Positions 42,335 through 53,111 of a stretch of 64,000 nucleotides of DNA are shown one piece after another. Position 1 is the first letter of the stretch. Each line of letters starts with the position of its first letter. Source of the DNA: Chrysomallon squamiferum (lineage: Eukaryota > Mollusca > Gastropoda > Neomphalida > Peltospiridae); NCBI GenBank assembly GCA_012295275.1, contig CM022670.1:3337335-3401334 (forward strand). The letters are read 5' to 3'. Below the pieces are notes generated by a model. It saw only the letters and a program-made list of their open reading frames with translations. It had not been told where the DNA came from and searched no databases. The translations under genes and the position numbers were made by a program.

Positions 42335-45159
42335 GATCTCCAGTTTCTCAGAAAAGACAGTGGAAATTTAGAGGTCTCACTGACTTCATCAGTCACAAAT
42401 TTCTTTCAGACAAATTTTCGCCCTTCGACAATTTTGGAAATTTCAAGAATATAGGTAAACAAAATTCTGGCGACCTTCTTCTATCGAACAACAACTATTA
42501 CAATGACAAGACCTTCGTGGATAATAGCGCAGAAAGCATATTTAATAATGATGCCCCACATGCCAAATCTGATCCTAGACTAGGGACATCCATGAAAGGG
42601 GTCTCATTTTATTTTATTTTATTAAAACATCTACCTAACTGTTTTCTACGTGATGACATTCATCCGACAAAAAGTCAGAGTTCAGGGACAGATGGAGCTC
42701 TTTTTCAGACTGGAAACAATCCTTCTGAGGCCTGGAATAATCCTTCTCAGGCATTCGATAGTCTCTATGAGACCCAGCAAATTCCATATGAACCTCGAAG
42801 AACACTATTTAAGGCCCGAAACAGACCATTTGAGGCACTAGACAATCCATATAACTTTCGAGAAAATCCATTCGATGCACGAAATAATTATTTCGACACA
42901 GAACTGAATCCATTTGAGGGAGAAAACTATCGATTTGATTTTCAGGATATACCACTGGAAGCATATGACAATCCATTTAAGGCAAACGACAGTCCATCTG
43001 AGTCAAGAGACAGTCCATTCAAGGCACTTGATAACCTGCTCGGAGCACAAGATAATAAATTAAGAACAGACTTCACACCATTTGTGGATGAAGACGGTCA
43101 TTTCGGCGAAGAATACATTCCTAGAGCAGACAGTCGTCCATTCTTAGAAGAAAATTATCCTGATGGAGACAATCGTCCATTTCTTGACGAAAACATTCCT
43201 GATGGAGACAATCGACAATTTCTTGAAGAAAACGATGCTACTTCAGACAATCGTCCATTTCTTGAAGAAAATGATGCTACTTCAGACAATCGTCCATTTC
43301 TTGACGAAAACATTCCTGATGGAGACAATGGTCCATTTCTTGAAGAAAACGATGCTACTTCAGACAATCGACAATTTCTTGAAGAAAATGATGCTACTTC
43401 AGACAATCGTCCATTTCTTGAAGAAAATGATGCTACTTCAGACAATCGTCCATTCTTAGAAGAAAATTATCCTGATGGAGACAATCGTCCATTTCTTGAC
43501 GAAAACATTCCTGATGGAGACAATCGACAATTTCTTGAAGAAAACGATGCTACTTCAGACAATCGTCCATTTCTTGAAGAAAATGATGCTACTTCAGACA
43601 ATCGTCCATTTCTTGACGAAAACATTCCTGATGGAGACAATGGTCCATTTCTTGAAGAAAACGATGCTACTTCAGACAATCGACAATTTCTTGAAGAAAA
43701 TGATGCTACTTCAGACAATCGTCCATTTCTTGAAGAAAATGATGCTACTTCAGACAATCGTCCATTTCTTGAAGAAAATTATCCTGATGGAGACAATCGT
43801 CCATTTCTTGACGAAAACATTCCTGATGGAGACAATCGTCCATTTCTTGAAGAAAACGATGCTACTTCAGACAATCGTCCATTTCTTGACGAAAACATTC
43901 CTGATGGAGACAATCGTCCATTTCTTGAAGAAAATGATGCTACTTCAGACAATCGTCCATTTCTTGACGAAAACATTCCTGATGGCGACAATCGTCCATT
44001 TCTTGACGAAAACATTCCTGATGGAGATAATCGACCATTTCTTGACGAAAATATTCCTGATGGAGACAATCGTCCATTTCTTGACGAAAATATACCTGAT
44101 GGAGACAATCGTCCATTTCTTGACGAAAATATTCTTGATGGAGACAATCGTCCATTTCTTGAAGAAAACGATGCTACTTCAGACAATCGTCCATTTCTTG
44201 ACGAAAAAATTCATATTGCAGATAAACGTCCATTTGTGCAAGAAAACCTTCCATTTGAAAAAGAAAATGTTATCCATGAAAACAACGACCTTTTCGATGA
44301 ACAAAGCGATACTAACGGCAGTCCAACACAGGGACAAGAAAGCACACTCGTTAATAATCAACCAAACTATGCAGAAGACTCATCGTTAGTAGATGGCAGT
44401 CTAGTGGACAGAATGTTAGGTTTTCAAAACAGTCCGATCTTGAAAGCAAATGATCCATTTAACGCCCAAGAAAATGCTTTGGCGGATCAAGCCAATTCAA
44501 TCATCACAGACAATCAGGAAAATAACAATATTTTCAAAACGAACGGTATCCCTTTTACAGTACAAGACAATGTTCTTACAGATAGTTCAGTAACAAATGA
44601 AATGACTCCACTGGAGAATTATGAAAGTTCGATAAGAAATGAAGATTCTTTTCTGAAAAGTGGAGACAGATCCTTTAGAGATGACGATAGTTTAGTACAA
44701 AATGAGGAAAGGTCTTTTGAAAGAAATGATGGTACACAACTAACAAATGAAAACAGACAACTTTCAAATGAAGTTCCACCTCTAGAAAATGAAAATAATT
44801 CACTAACAAATGACAACATTGCTCTGAGAGAAGAAAATAATGAACCTGGAGATGATAACAATCAAAACAAAGATGAACCAAGATTAAACAAAGAGAAAAT
44901 TAATTCTGAGGTACATCAGATTAATACAGAAACTAAAAGCCGAGTCAAACTAATAGGTCTTGAAGATTATGCAACAGCTGAAGGCAGAACACCTCCTGGT
45001 ATTGGTCATGGACATAATTTACTGCCACATCGTCTGTTAAATAATCTTCAGAAAATTGGGTCACATGCAATACCGTTCAGGGCCGAAAACAGATTCGGGG
45101 GCCGTTTAGATAACGACAGCTCCAAGCAACAAACTGTGACAGACATTGCGAAAGATTAA
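42335..45159 (+). CDS. Acidic Asn/Asp/Glu-rich tandem-repeat protein, unknown function, 5'-incomplete
   Basis: Not recognised. One exon begins after TGCATTTTAG (acceptor at 42333-42334, preceded by a long T run), stays open for 940 codons and stops with TAA at 45157. Residue numbers count from the first whole codon at 42337. Residues 1-120: Phe/Asn/Asp-rich lead (KFSPFDNFGNF). About 122-240: seventeen heptads of type P-F-x-A-x-D-N. 265-641: twenty-nine 13-residue units, DNRPFLDENIPDG and DNRPFLEENDATS types. About 700-841: further heptad-like units. Then a tail with GIGHGHNLLPHRLL. Each 13-mer carries a net charge of about -3. There is no dibasic processing site in the repeats, no membrane segment and no Cys in them, so an extended, disordered polyanion is likely. 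A secreted matrix or mineral-associated protein is one possibility, unproven. There is no convincing in-frame start: a Met at 42592 precedes a short hydrophobic stretch, but the upstream frame has the same composition, so an earlier exon (phase 1) probably supplies the start and any signal peptide. Confidence 0.8.
42700..43056 (+). repeat. Seventeen degenerate heptad repeats in the acidic repeat protein
   Basis: Reading LFQTGNN, PSEAWNN, PSQAFDS ... PFEALDN, PYNFREN, PFDARNN ... PFKALDN, LLGAQDN gives 17 gap-free 7-residue units (21 bp each). The consensus is P-F-(E/K/D)-A-x-D-N. Units are well diverged at DNA level, so this part is older than the 13-mer array. Confidence 0.85.
43129..43752 (+). 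repeat. 312-bp higher-order duplication inside the 39-bp array
   Basis: Units 1-8 (43129-43440) and 9-16 (43441-43752) have the same order of variants and are almost identical in DNA; I see one difference at the first unit (AGT versus AAT). The next unit (43753) restarts the same order and then diverges. Confidence 0.95.
43129..44259 (+). repeat. 39-bp tandem array, 29 units, coding 13-residue repeats
   Basis: Twenty-nine gap-free units of exactly 39 bp. Two main classes, D-N-R-P-F-L-D-E-N-I-P-D-G and D-N-R-P-F-L-E-E-N-D-A-T-S, plus YPDG, RQF and NGP variants; the last two units (EKIHIA, VQENLPFE) are degenerate. DNA identity between units is very high in the middle, showing recent unequal exchange. 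Confidence 0.97.
44434..44860 (+). repeat. C-terminal heptad-like region of the acidic repeat protein
   Basis: Units such as PILKAND, PFNAQEN and, further on, SSIRNED, SFLKSGD, RSFRDDD, SLVQNEE, RSFERND, then RQLSNEV, PPLENEN, NSLTNDN, IALREEN repeat every 7 residues with a few breaks. They share the heptad length of the N-terminal block but have drifted in sequence. Confidence 0.6.
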
Positions 45160-45203
45160 AGAAATGAGAATATTGATAAATAGTCAAAATGATTTATCCG
45201 ATA

Positions 45204-45282
45204 AATAAATCTTCAAAACATAGTTTTCCTAAATTAGAGACATAATTTTGTCGACAAGGTCCTGAGATGAAATGTTAATAAA
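45204..45282 (+). terminator. Poly(A) signals after the acidic repeat-protein gene
   Basis: AATAAA at 45204-45209 (45 bases past the stop) and again at 45277-45282. A (TC)n tract begins 15 bases later. Confidence 0.6.
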
Positions 45283-45294
45283 GTTTGTTATTGC

Positions 45295-45296
<2 letters not shown>

Positions 45297-45365
<69 letters not shown>
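45297..45365. repeat. (TC)n microsatellite
   Basis: About 34 TC units just downstream of the repeat-protein gene. Confidence 0.95.
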
Positions 45366-45368
<3 letters not shown>

Positions 45369-45561
45369 TATTTCAGTTGGCCTTTTTTTCGGTAAAGTTG
45401 TACCGATTCTAATTTTAAGTAATGTCTGAATAAACTGATATTCAGAAATGTTTTATTTTATTTATATGTAATATGAATTCCATGTCTAAAAAGAACATCG
45501 CTCATGGTCTATGAATATGCAATTATTTTTCTAATTTATCTTTAAGACCTCTCTCTCTCTA

Positions 45562-45592
<31 letters not shown>

Positions 45593-46578
45593 TTTTTGTA
45601 ACGGTGCTGATTTTTCATCCCATCACAAAATGATAAACTAATCGGATTTGAGTATAAATTCTAATATATGTCTGTAGCGCCTTCTGATTCTGGCCTTTCA
45701 GATATAGTGTCCATCAAAAAGATGATAAAAAGGTTAATTGTCAATAATGTTACACCCGTAGTTATCACGGAAATACTGTATTCATGAAAACAAAATTAAC
45801 AGTCAAACGTAGTACTGGCGCTGAACAAAATTATTATGGTTTATGATTTTTCACAAATATTAGACAATGTATTGAATAATTAATGAGTAACATTAAATAA
45901 CTGCACGTTTTCAAAATCAAAAGTTTGTAAAAATAGGACATTTACCTTGTTTATTTATTTGGTCAAACAAACCTGAACGGGTGAAAATTTTATTCTTTAT
46001 TTACACAACACTTGATCGTTTAATCGATCGGAACTATTTCTATAATAACCGCGACTCCATTTATCGGCTGTCAGGAGAATACAATGAAATGTATTATACA
46101 GAACACTGCCATAAACTAACAGGTAAACACACAGCAAACTACAGTGTGTCGCCATAAAAATAAGGTAATAATGTATTCTAAACAAAGACCTTATAGTTAT
46201 TTATTTTTGTTATTACGTTTATATTTCGTTATTGTGGGATATATTGCTTGCTGAATTTACCAGGGATCATTATTTTTTATGCCAGTGTTATATGCCAGTG
46301 TTAAAGGTATGGATTTATAACATATATTCGCTGTAGATACGTTTGGAAATTTGTTTTGTTGAGAGGTAAGTATATCTATCTTTTAAATGATAAATCAAAT
46401 ATCACTGTAGGAATACACACACCCAGACACCCACCAACTCACATCCACCCATCCTTACTTACATGCATACATATATACATTAAAATAATTGTTTATTATT
46501 TTAGTTCTTGGTCATATTTTTGTTATTCTTTTCATTTTGTTATCAAAATGATAATCAGTTATTATTATTATTATTAAT

Positions 46579-46579
<1 letters not shown>

Positions 46580-46659
<80 letters not shown>
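46580..46659. repeat. (TC)n microsatellite, ~40 units
   Basis: Uninterrupted TC tract, preceded by a short (ATT)n. Confidence 0.95.
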
Positions 46660-46661
<2 letters not shown>

Positions 46662-47333
46662 GACACACCCAATGAAGAATTTTTTCTTTTCTTTTTTTAA
46701 AAAGTCTTAAAGTGCTAGTGACATAGACATAGAAAGATTAAAACACAAGCCCCCCCCAAAAAAAACCCACACCAAAACAACAACAACAACAACAACAACA
46801 AAAATAACAAAAATCAAAAAAAAATAAAAACATACAAAATGAATTCAATTTATATAGAGATATCATCAAGTATATTTATAATATTTTGTTTCATAAAGCA
46901 TCTCAAATATAATTATAATTATGGTGAAAATATATATATGAAAAAGTGTCGATTTATATTTTAAATTACATTATATTTCGTTTTGAATTTTGACGATAAT
47001 TAATTAAAAACTGAAACAATTAGGAGTTTAAAAAGTAAAAGTTTTGTTTATATGTATCATAACTGGCAGTGTTAATTTTCAAACTCTTGACCCTTTAATT
47101 GTTTGGACAGGAAGGAAAATTTATTTAATGAAGAATTATAAAATATCTAAACGCTATTATCTGGAAAATCTAATCACTTAATTTGCTATTAGTTTGAAAA
47201 TGTCTTGCATTTTTATTATATTGATGGATTAATGCAATTTTTAATAAATTGAAGGGCTTTAGTTATTTTGCACCTCTAAACTAATTAAAAAAAAATTTCC
47301 CATGTGTATTTTTAATATGGAATTCTAATTGCT

Positions 47334-47597
47334 ATGATCGAAATTGTACGTAAGTGTAAAAAAAATTCTGATACCGAAAAAACTTTCAAAAATAAATTTG
47401 TTCGTGTTCAGTCTGATGGCCTATTTAAAGTTTGTGACCTACATTATAAGTTACTTGGAGGAGGAATAATGAGTAATAATGGATACAACAGTTACTTCCC
47501 CTGCAAACATGGCAACTTTCAAACAAATATTCAAAGGAACTTCAAAATAGAAAATAATATGGAAGATCCTCCATTATCTAACAGATGGACTCTCTAG
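47334..47597 (+). CDS. Short open frame of unknown status (87 codons)
   Basis: I do not recognise it. The product is not low-complexity (it contains VCDLHYKLLGGG and CKHGNF and mixed residues), which sets it apart from the other intergenic frames. It has an ATG at 47334 and a TAG stop, no obvious splice partner and no promoter signs. It could be a relic of a mobile element, an upstream exon wrongly read, or chance. It lies 1.3 kb upstream of the anoctamin start. Confidence 0.15.
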   Translation: MIEIVRKCKKNSDTEKTFKNKFVRVQSDGLFKVCDLHYKLLGGGIMSNNGYNSYFPCKHGNFQTNIQRNFKIENNMEDPPLSNRWTL

Positions 47598-48878
47598 TAG
47601 CCACTGACATGTAGTAGGAAAGAAGGTAATACTGAATTATATACAAATTTAAAAAGAAAGAAAAAGACGCTGATTAACATATCAATGTATTTAATGATTA
47701 ATGTATTGAAAGGCCAAGCTCAAGTCAAGGTTTCATTCGATCGAACAGATAATTTCAAGGTTCGAGCGAAGTTGTCTGCTGAATAGAGTATTCAAATTAT
47801 TTATCTTGTTATCAGACACGTTACAGCTGGCCTTCATTACTTTGCAAAATGAACAGCGAATTGATGAGTCGACATGATTAAAAAATCTCCCCTATCTAAT
47901 CTCGGAATGCAATACAAAACAACGTTACTGAAAAATGAAAAATATTATATCATAACATTTGGCTTCAGTGAACATCACATCTGCTTAATCAGTTGATGTA
48001 GGTGTTTTGCTTTTTAATTTTTTAATTTAATTTTTTTTTTTTTTTTACTATGGAATACGATTTCCACTATTTATGTCAATGGTCAACAAATATTTACATT
48101 TAAAATGATTTAGAATTAAGACAGCAAATTGTTTTTGTAATGTTTACGAATTTGTTTTTCTGGTTCAATGTCTCTGCCCATGGAAATTAAAATAAATGAT
48201 ATTGTAATAGAGATATAGCTATAGTTATTGTCATAGTAACACTAACATTAAAAGATAATTTGTTATTTTAGCAGTAACAGTAACAATATTAGAAATAATA
48301 ATAGGAATAAAGGTACAAATGTCAGTAATACTATTCTTTTTTTAAAAATAGCACTAGTAATGGTTTCTTGTTCTTTAGCATTAGAAGTAATAGAATTAGT
48401 AGTACCATTAACAATTACAATTAAAAATAGTAACAACAATGCTGATGGTAGCAGCTATGTAAAAACAATATTGCTACTAGTGTTGAGAACATGAATACTA
48501 GTAATTGTAGTATGAGTAATTTTATTGCAGCATGTCTTGATAGTAACAGGAATGCTAGTAGTAGTAGTATATAATATATCACTGCTGCTGCTGTTGACAA
48601 AAGTATTTAGAACAATATAAATAATGTTATTATTGCTGCTGACAGGAATTGCATTAAAATAAATAAGGTTATATGTGTTTGTGATAGTAAAAGTAATAAG
48701 ACTGCTAGTAATAGTACTAGTAATACTATCATCTCTGGTAATGTCGGTAGTAACAGTATTGTTTAATGAATATCATTATCAATTAAAACAAAAATTATTT
48801 CCTTTTCATATGAAGTAATAATCAAGCGTATTTAATTATCAGAAATATTTTATCAGTGGACATTGGCCTAGCAGGAGA

Positions 48879-51800
48879 ATGAATGACACACAGCTGTTGC
48901 ACAGGGGAGGCAGAGAGACATCTGAGGACAGCGATGTCCAACAAGAGGCTATGACATTTGGCAAACTAGCCATGGTCAGCCGATCTGAGCAGAAATTCAA
49001 AAAAAGACTGAAAAAACTGAAGAAAGGGAAAGAACTACTGAAAAGAATGTCACGATTTGAACGGCGCTACTCTGAGCTTGCTTTGGAATCTAAACTAATC
49101 CCAGAGAGGAAGAGAATAGATTTTGTTCTTCTGTACCCAAATAAAAGCAGCAGTGAGGCAAAAGATAAGAAGGAATCTGAAAAGTTGAAACTCCATGAAG
49201 AGTATCGAATCAGATATGAAGCGGTGTTAGAGAAGGAAGGTTTTTTTATACAGAAAGAAACGATTGGAGATTTGGTGTATGTGAAACTTCACTGTCCGTT
49301 CAAACGTCTGTGTGTTGAGGCAGAGAGAACTCATTTGGAGATGCCTCTTAAAGGTGTAAGTATTTTATTTAATATATAGGAAAAGATAACACAGAGTTTG
49401 GCAGTATGAGATTCACTTGTATTTATCTATTTATTTAGTTATTGTTTATTATGAATTTTATTTATTTACTCTTTTGAACTTTCTTTCCTTATTTATTTAT
49501 TTACTCTTTTATTTATTTATGACGGATAAAAAAATAATGTGAGAGACATTGCTTCATGTACAGAGGGAAATTACATCAAATGATACATTACAACCTTTTG
49601 ATTTATTTCTAGCTGGATTACTCAGCTGATATCTGTATCTATATTTGTTTCTAATTATCTATTTGTTATTGTTATTTTCATTATTACTATTATAATTAGT
49701 ACTGTCATCATCAATACATTAATAATAACAGTGAGAGTCATAATAATAACAACAACAACAACAACAACATCTGTTATCTCTGAATGATCTTTACCAGATT
49801 TTTGTATAGCTATTCATTGTTTTTAACCTTTCATTAATGATATATGTATGGCCATCTAGCAAAAATGTTTTGCACTTTGGTTAGATATAGAACATAAGTG
49901 ATATAATAAAGTGAGGATTCTGTCAAAACTCACTGTATTCTGTACAAGGAAAGTAAAATTGTGATTATTATGTTGATCACTGAAGGTACTATGGAGATTA
50001 AGTAATAAACATTTTCTTTTGTTTTTCAGGCTAAGATTGAAGAGGTCGAACTTAAAGGAATTTCAAAATTCATTGATGATCATTTTGAAACTGATGATGA
50101 ATGTAATTATAAAAATTATTAAATTATAAATATGCAAATTTTAATTAAATTTCATTGCATTGCATTGAAACTTTTTTTTATTATTTAATTTTTTAATATA
50201 TATGTGGAAAGTTTAAGAACAAAGTTATGAAAACAGTTGTTATAAAACATAATTTTTAAGTGTAACCTATGGTAACATAAACAAGTAATCTAACACAGTT
50301 CTTTCTATGTCTGAGTCCTGATTCTTATGTACTATGTTTTGATATCTTTATTAATAATAAAAGGTTTGCAAAAAAATAGAAACAAAATCTAAAAATCCCC
50401 AAAAGACCCCCATGACAAAAATACAATAATAATAATAATAAAAATATGCACAAAAAACAATGTATCTTTGAAATATGCTAGATTATTTAGACAATTTCTT
50501 TTACAAAATCACCAAAAATACACTTTACTAATATAATTATGTATAATAATGTAATTTTAGTCATTAGATTTTTCTTTTTTCAGCTGATTTTGTTAGCGCT
50601 CAGTTTTTTATGGATCGGATTTCATTGTTTGAAAATTATGAAAATCCTACAGAATTCTTCCGACCTGCCATGAGGTCATTTCTTGTGAGTAAAATACTTT
50701 TAAAAATTTGACTTATACATAAAATCTACTTTAAATGAGCATGTGAAATTTGTCAGTATATAGTATTTATCTAAGATTTATCAAATACCTTAAATTTTAC
50801 TTTAAATAAAACCTATCTAAAGTTAAAGTAAAATTTTGGTAATATATATATGATTTTATATTAAAAGAAATATATCTAGAATGTATATAAAATTTTATAT
50901 CAGATAAAATGTCATATTTAATAAAAAATATATCTAGAATGTATATAAAATTTTATATCAGATAAAATGTCATATTTAATAAAAAATATATCTAAAATTT
51001 AATTAAATGTTATGTTATAAAACATTTATCGTACTTTTTAGATATATATTATTTAATGTTGTCAATTTTTTATGTAAACTTAAATTATATGAAATAAAAT
51101 GTTTATACAGGTATGCAAGATTTTATGAAATAGAATATCAAATCTTTTAAAATACAAGTTGTATCTAAAAGACTCATATTTTACACAAAGTACGTTAATT
51201 TTTATTTAAAAAATTATTTGTTTTCTTGTTTTTGTGATTGATATTTATTATTATTTATTTATTTATTTATTTATGTATTTATTATTATTATTATTGTTAC
51301 ATATATATTTTAATAAAATAAATTGTTATCATTTTTATAAATCTAATACTTTTCACTTCTTTCTTACTCTTTTATTTATTTTTCTACCCTCTCTTTAATG
51401 AATTTTTTTATCTAGTCACTTTTTGTATTTAATTATTTATTTATTGACTTCAGACCTATCATATATTGATAAATCTTGACATCAGAACTGAGGAGGAGAT
51501 AACCCAGGGTTCTGCTGATGATGATGACCAAGAAGAAATGTCTTGTTGGGAAAAATGTCTTTATCCTTGTTTTAACAGAGAAAATGAAGAAACCCCTGAA
51601 CAGAGAAGAGAAAATAGAAAAGTTCTCAAGAAAAAAGGTGAGTTGAAGGTTAAAATTTGTTATTCAGTCATTTGTGGAGTTAAATATTTAATGTTTTAGT
51701 ATATAATTGTCATTTTAGATGTTCTGTAAATGAAATTTGTTATTTATGGGATAATAATGCTAAATTATAATATTGATAAGAAAATTAAATTAAAACTTTA

Positions 51801-52566
51801 AAAAAAGTATATAAATATATACTTTTTTTAAATTATTATTTATTTACTGAAAATTTAAACTTGAAAAATAATATACATTCATTATTTAATGAAATCTTCT
51901 GTTTTTTTATATTGTATAAAAAGTTTGATATTGTTTTAAAAATTAAGTATTTATTTACTGAATATTTGGAAAAATAATAGATATATACATAATTGATGCT
52001 CATTATTTAATTACACAAATTTAACACTAAAAAAACCAGCAACAACAACAACAACAAAAAAAAAAAAAAAAAATAAACTCATAAAAAACCACAAAACAAA
52101 AAGAATTACAAATAGAAACTTATTGAAAATTAAAAATAGAAACAAAATTAAAAGTATTTAAGATAGAAATAAAAAGAAAAGTAAACAAAATAGTAAAAAC
52201 AGAATAGAATAAAATAAAATTATAATTAAGAAAAAAGAGAATAAAAATAAGAAAGAATTAAAAGAAAAATCATTTCAGTTAATATTATTTATTGGCCATT
52301 AATTTTAATTTTAATTTATTTATTGATAATTTAAAAAAAAAAAAAAAATTAAAAATTAATAAAGAAATAGAAAATAAAAACATTAAAATTTAAAATATTC
52401 ATTACTTAATTCTTCAAAAATTAAAAAGTTTTTTTCCCAAGGAACATTTAGAAATATTTTATAAAAAAATTCATAATTAAAAACAAAACAATATTTGATT
52501 TATTAAATATTTAAAAATTTAATAAATATTTATTTCCTCAAATATGAAAAATATTTTTAATACATG

Positions 52567-52614
<48 letters not shown>

Positions 52615-53069
52615 AAATTTAACAAATTTATGGATAAAATCATTAATTATTTATTTACTAAAAATATTAGTTTAAAAGAAAGAAAGAAAAATATTGATAA
52701 TTTAAAAAATAAAATAAAATAAATAATTAAAAAAATAAACAAAATGAAAAAATTGAAAGTAAACTATTCATTATTTATTTCCTCAAAAATGAAAAACATA
52801 AAACTGCAGTGGTCTCCCCAGCATTTGTGAAAGGGAATCAGCATAACTGGTGGAAGTTAAATGAAGGGTTGGTACAGAAAATGTTCAGGGTTCAAGTACT
52901 TTGAACAATGTTGAAATTACTTGTTTGTCAAAAATACTCCTATAAATAATTGCATCAAATGCATTAAAAAAATTATTAACAAGTTTATTTTATTTGCAAT
53001 TAAATAAAATCAAAGTATCTGTTGCCAGTGAGTTTTGTCTGGTTGTTCTGTGAATTATATTCTTTACAA

Positions 53070-53111
<42 letters not shown>

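Larger units (their letters stand above)
45370..48856. other. Intergenic region upstream of the anoctamin gene
   Basis: About 3.5 kb. (GT)n at about 45566-45592, (TC)n at 46580-46659, CAA repeats near 46780-46800, a short uncharacterised frame at 47334-47597, and degenerate GTA/ATA/AGT triplets across about 48220-48780 that look like an eroded trinucleotide array. The anoctamin promoter and 5' UTR exon(s) probably lie here, but I see no clear core promoter. Confidence 0.5.

Noticed and set aside
43129-44259. EF-hand or thrombospondin-type-3 calcium loops (DxNxPDGDN)
   Set aside because: The Asp spacing does not follow either consensus and there is no paired-helix or Cys context; the resemblance is superficial. 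General weak calcium binding by an acidic chain is still possible.
43155-44389. Long open frames in other frames and on the minus strand through the 39-bp array (up to 304 codons)
   Set aside because: The unit length is a multiple of three and lacks stops in several frames, so these frames stay open automatically. They have no flanking coding sequence, while the main frame continues far on both sides.
42335-45159. Neuropeptide-precursor reading of the 13-mer repeats
   Set aside because: There are no KR/RR/GKR processing sites between units and the units are acidic and uninterrupted.
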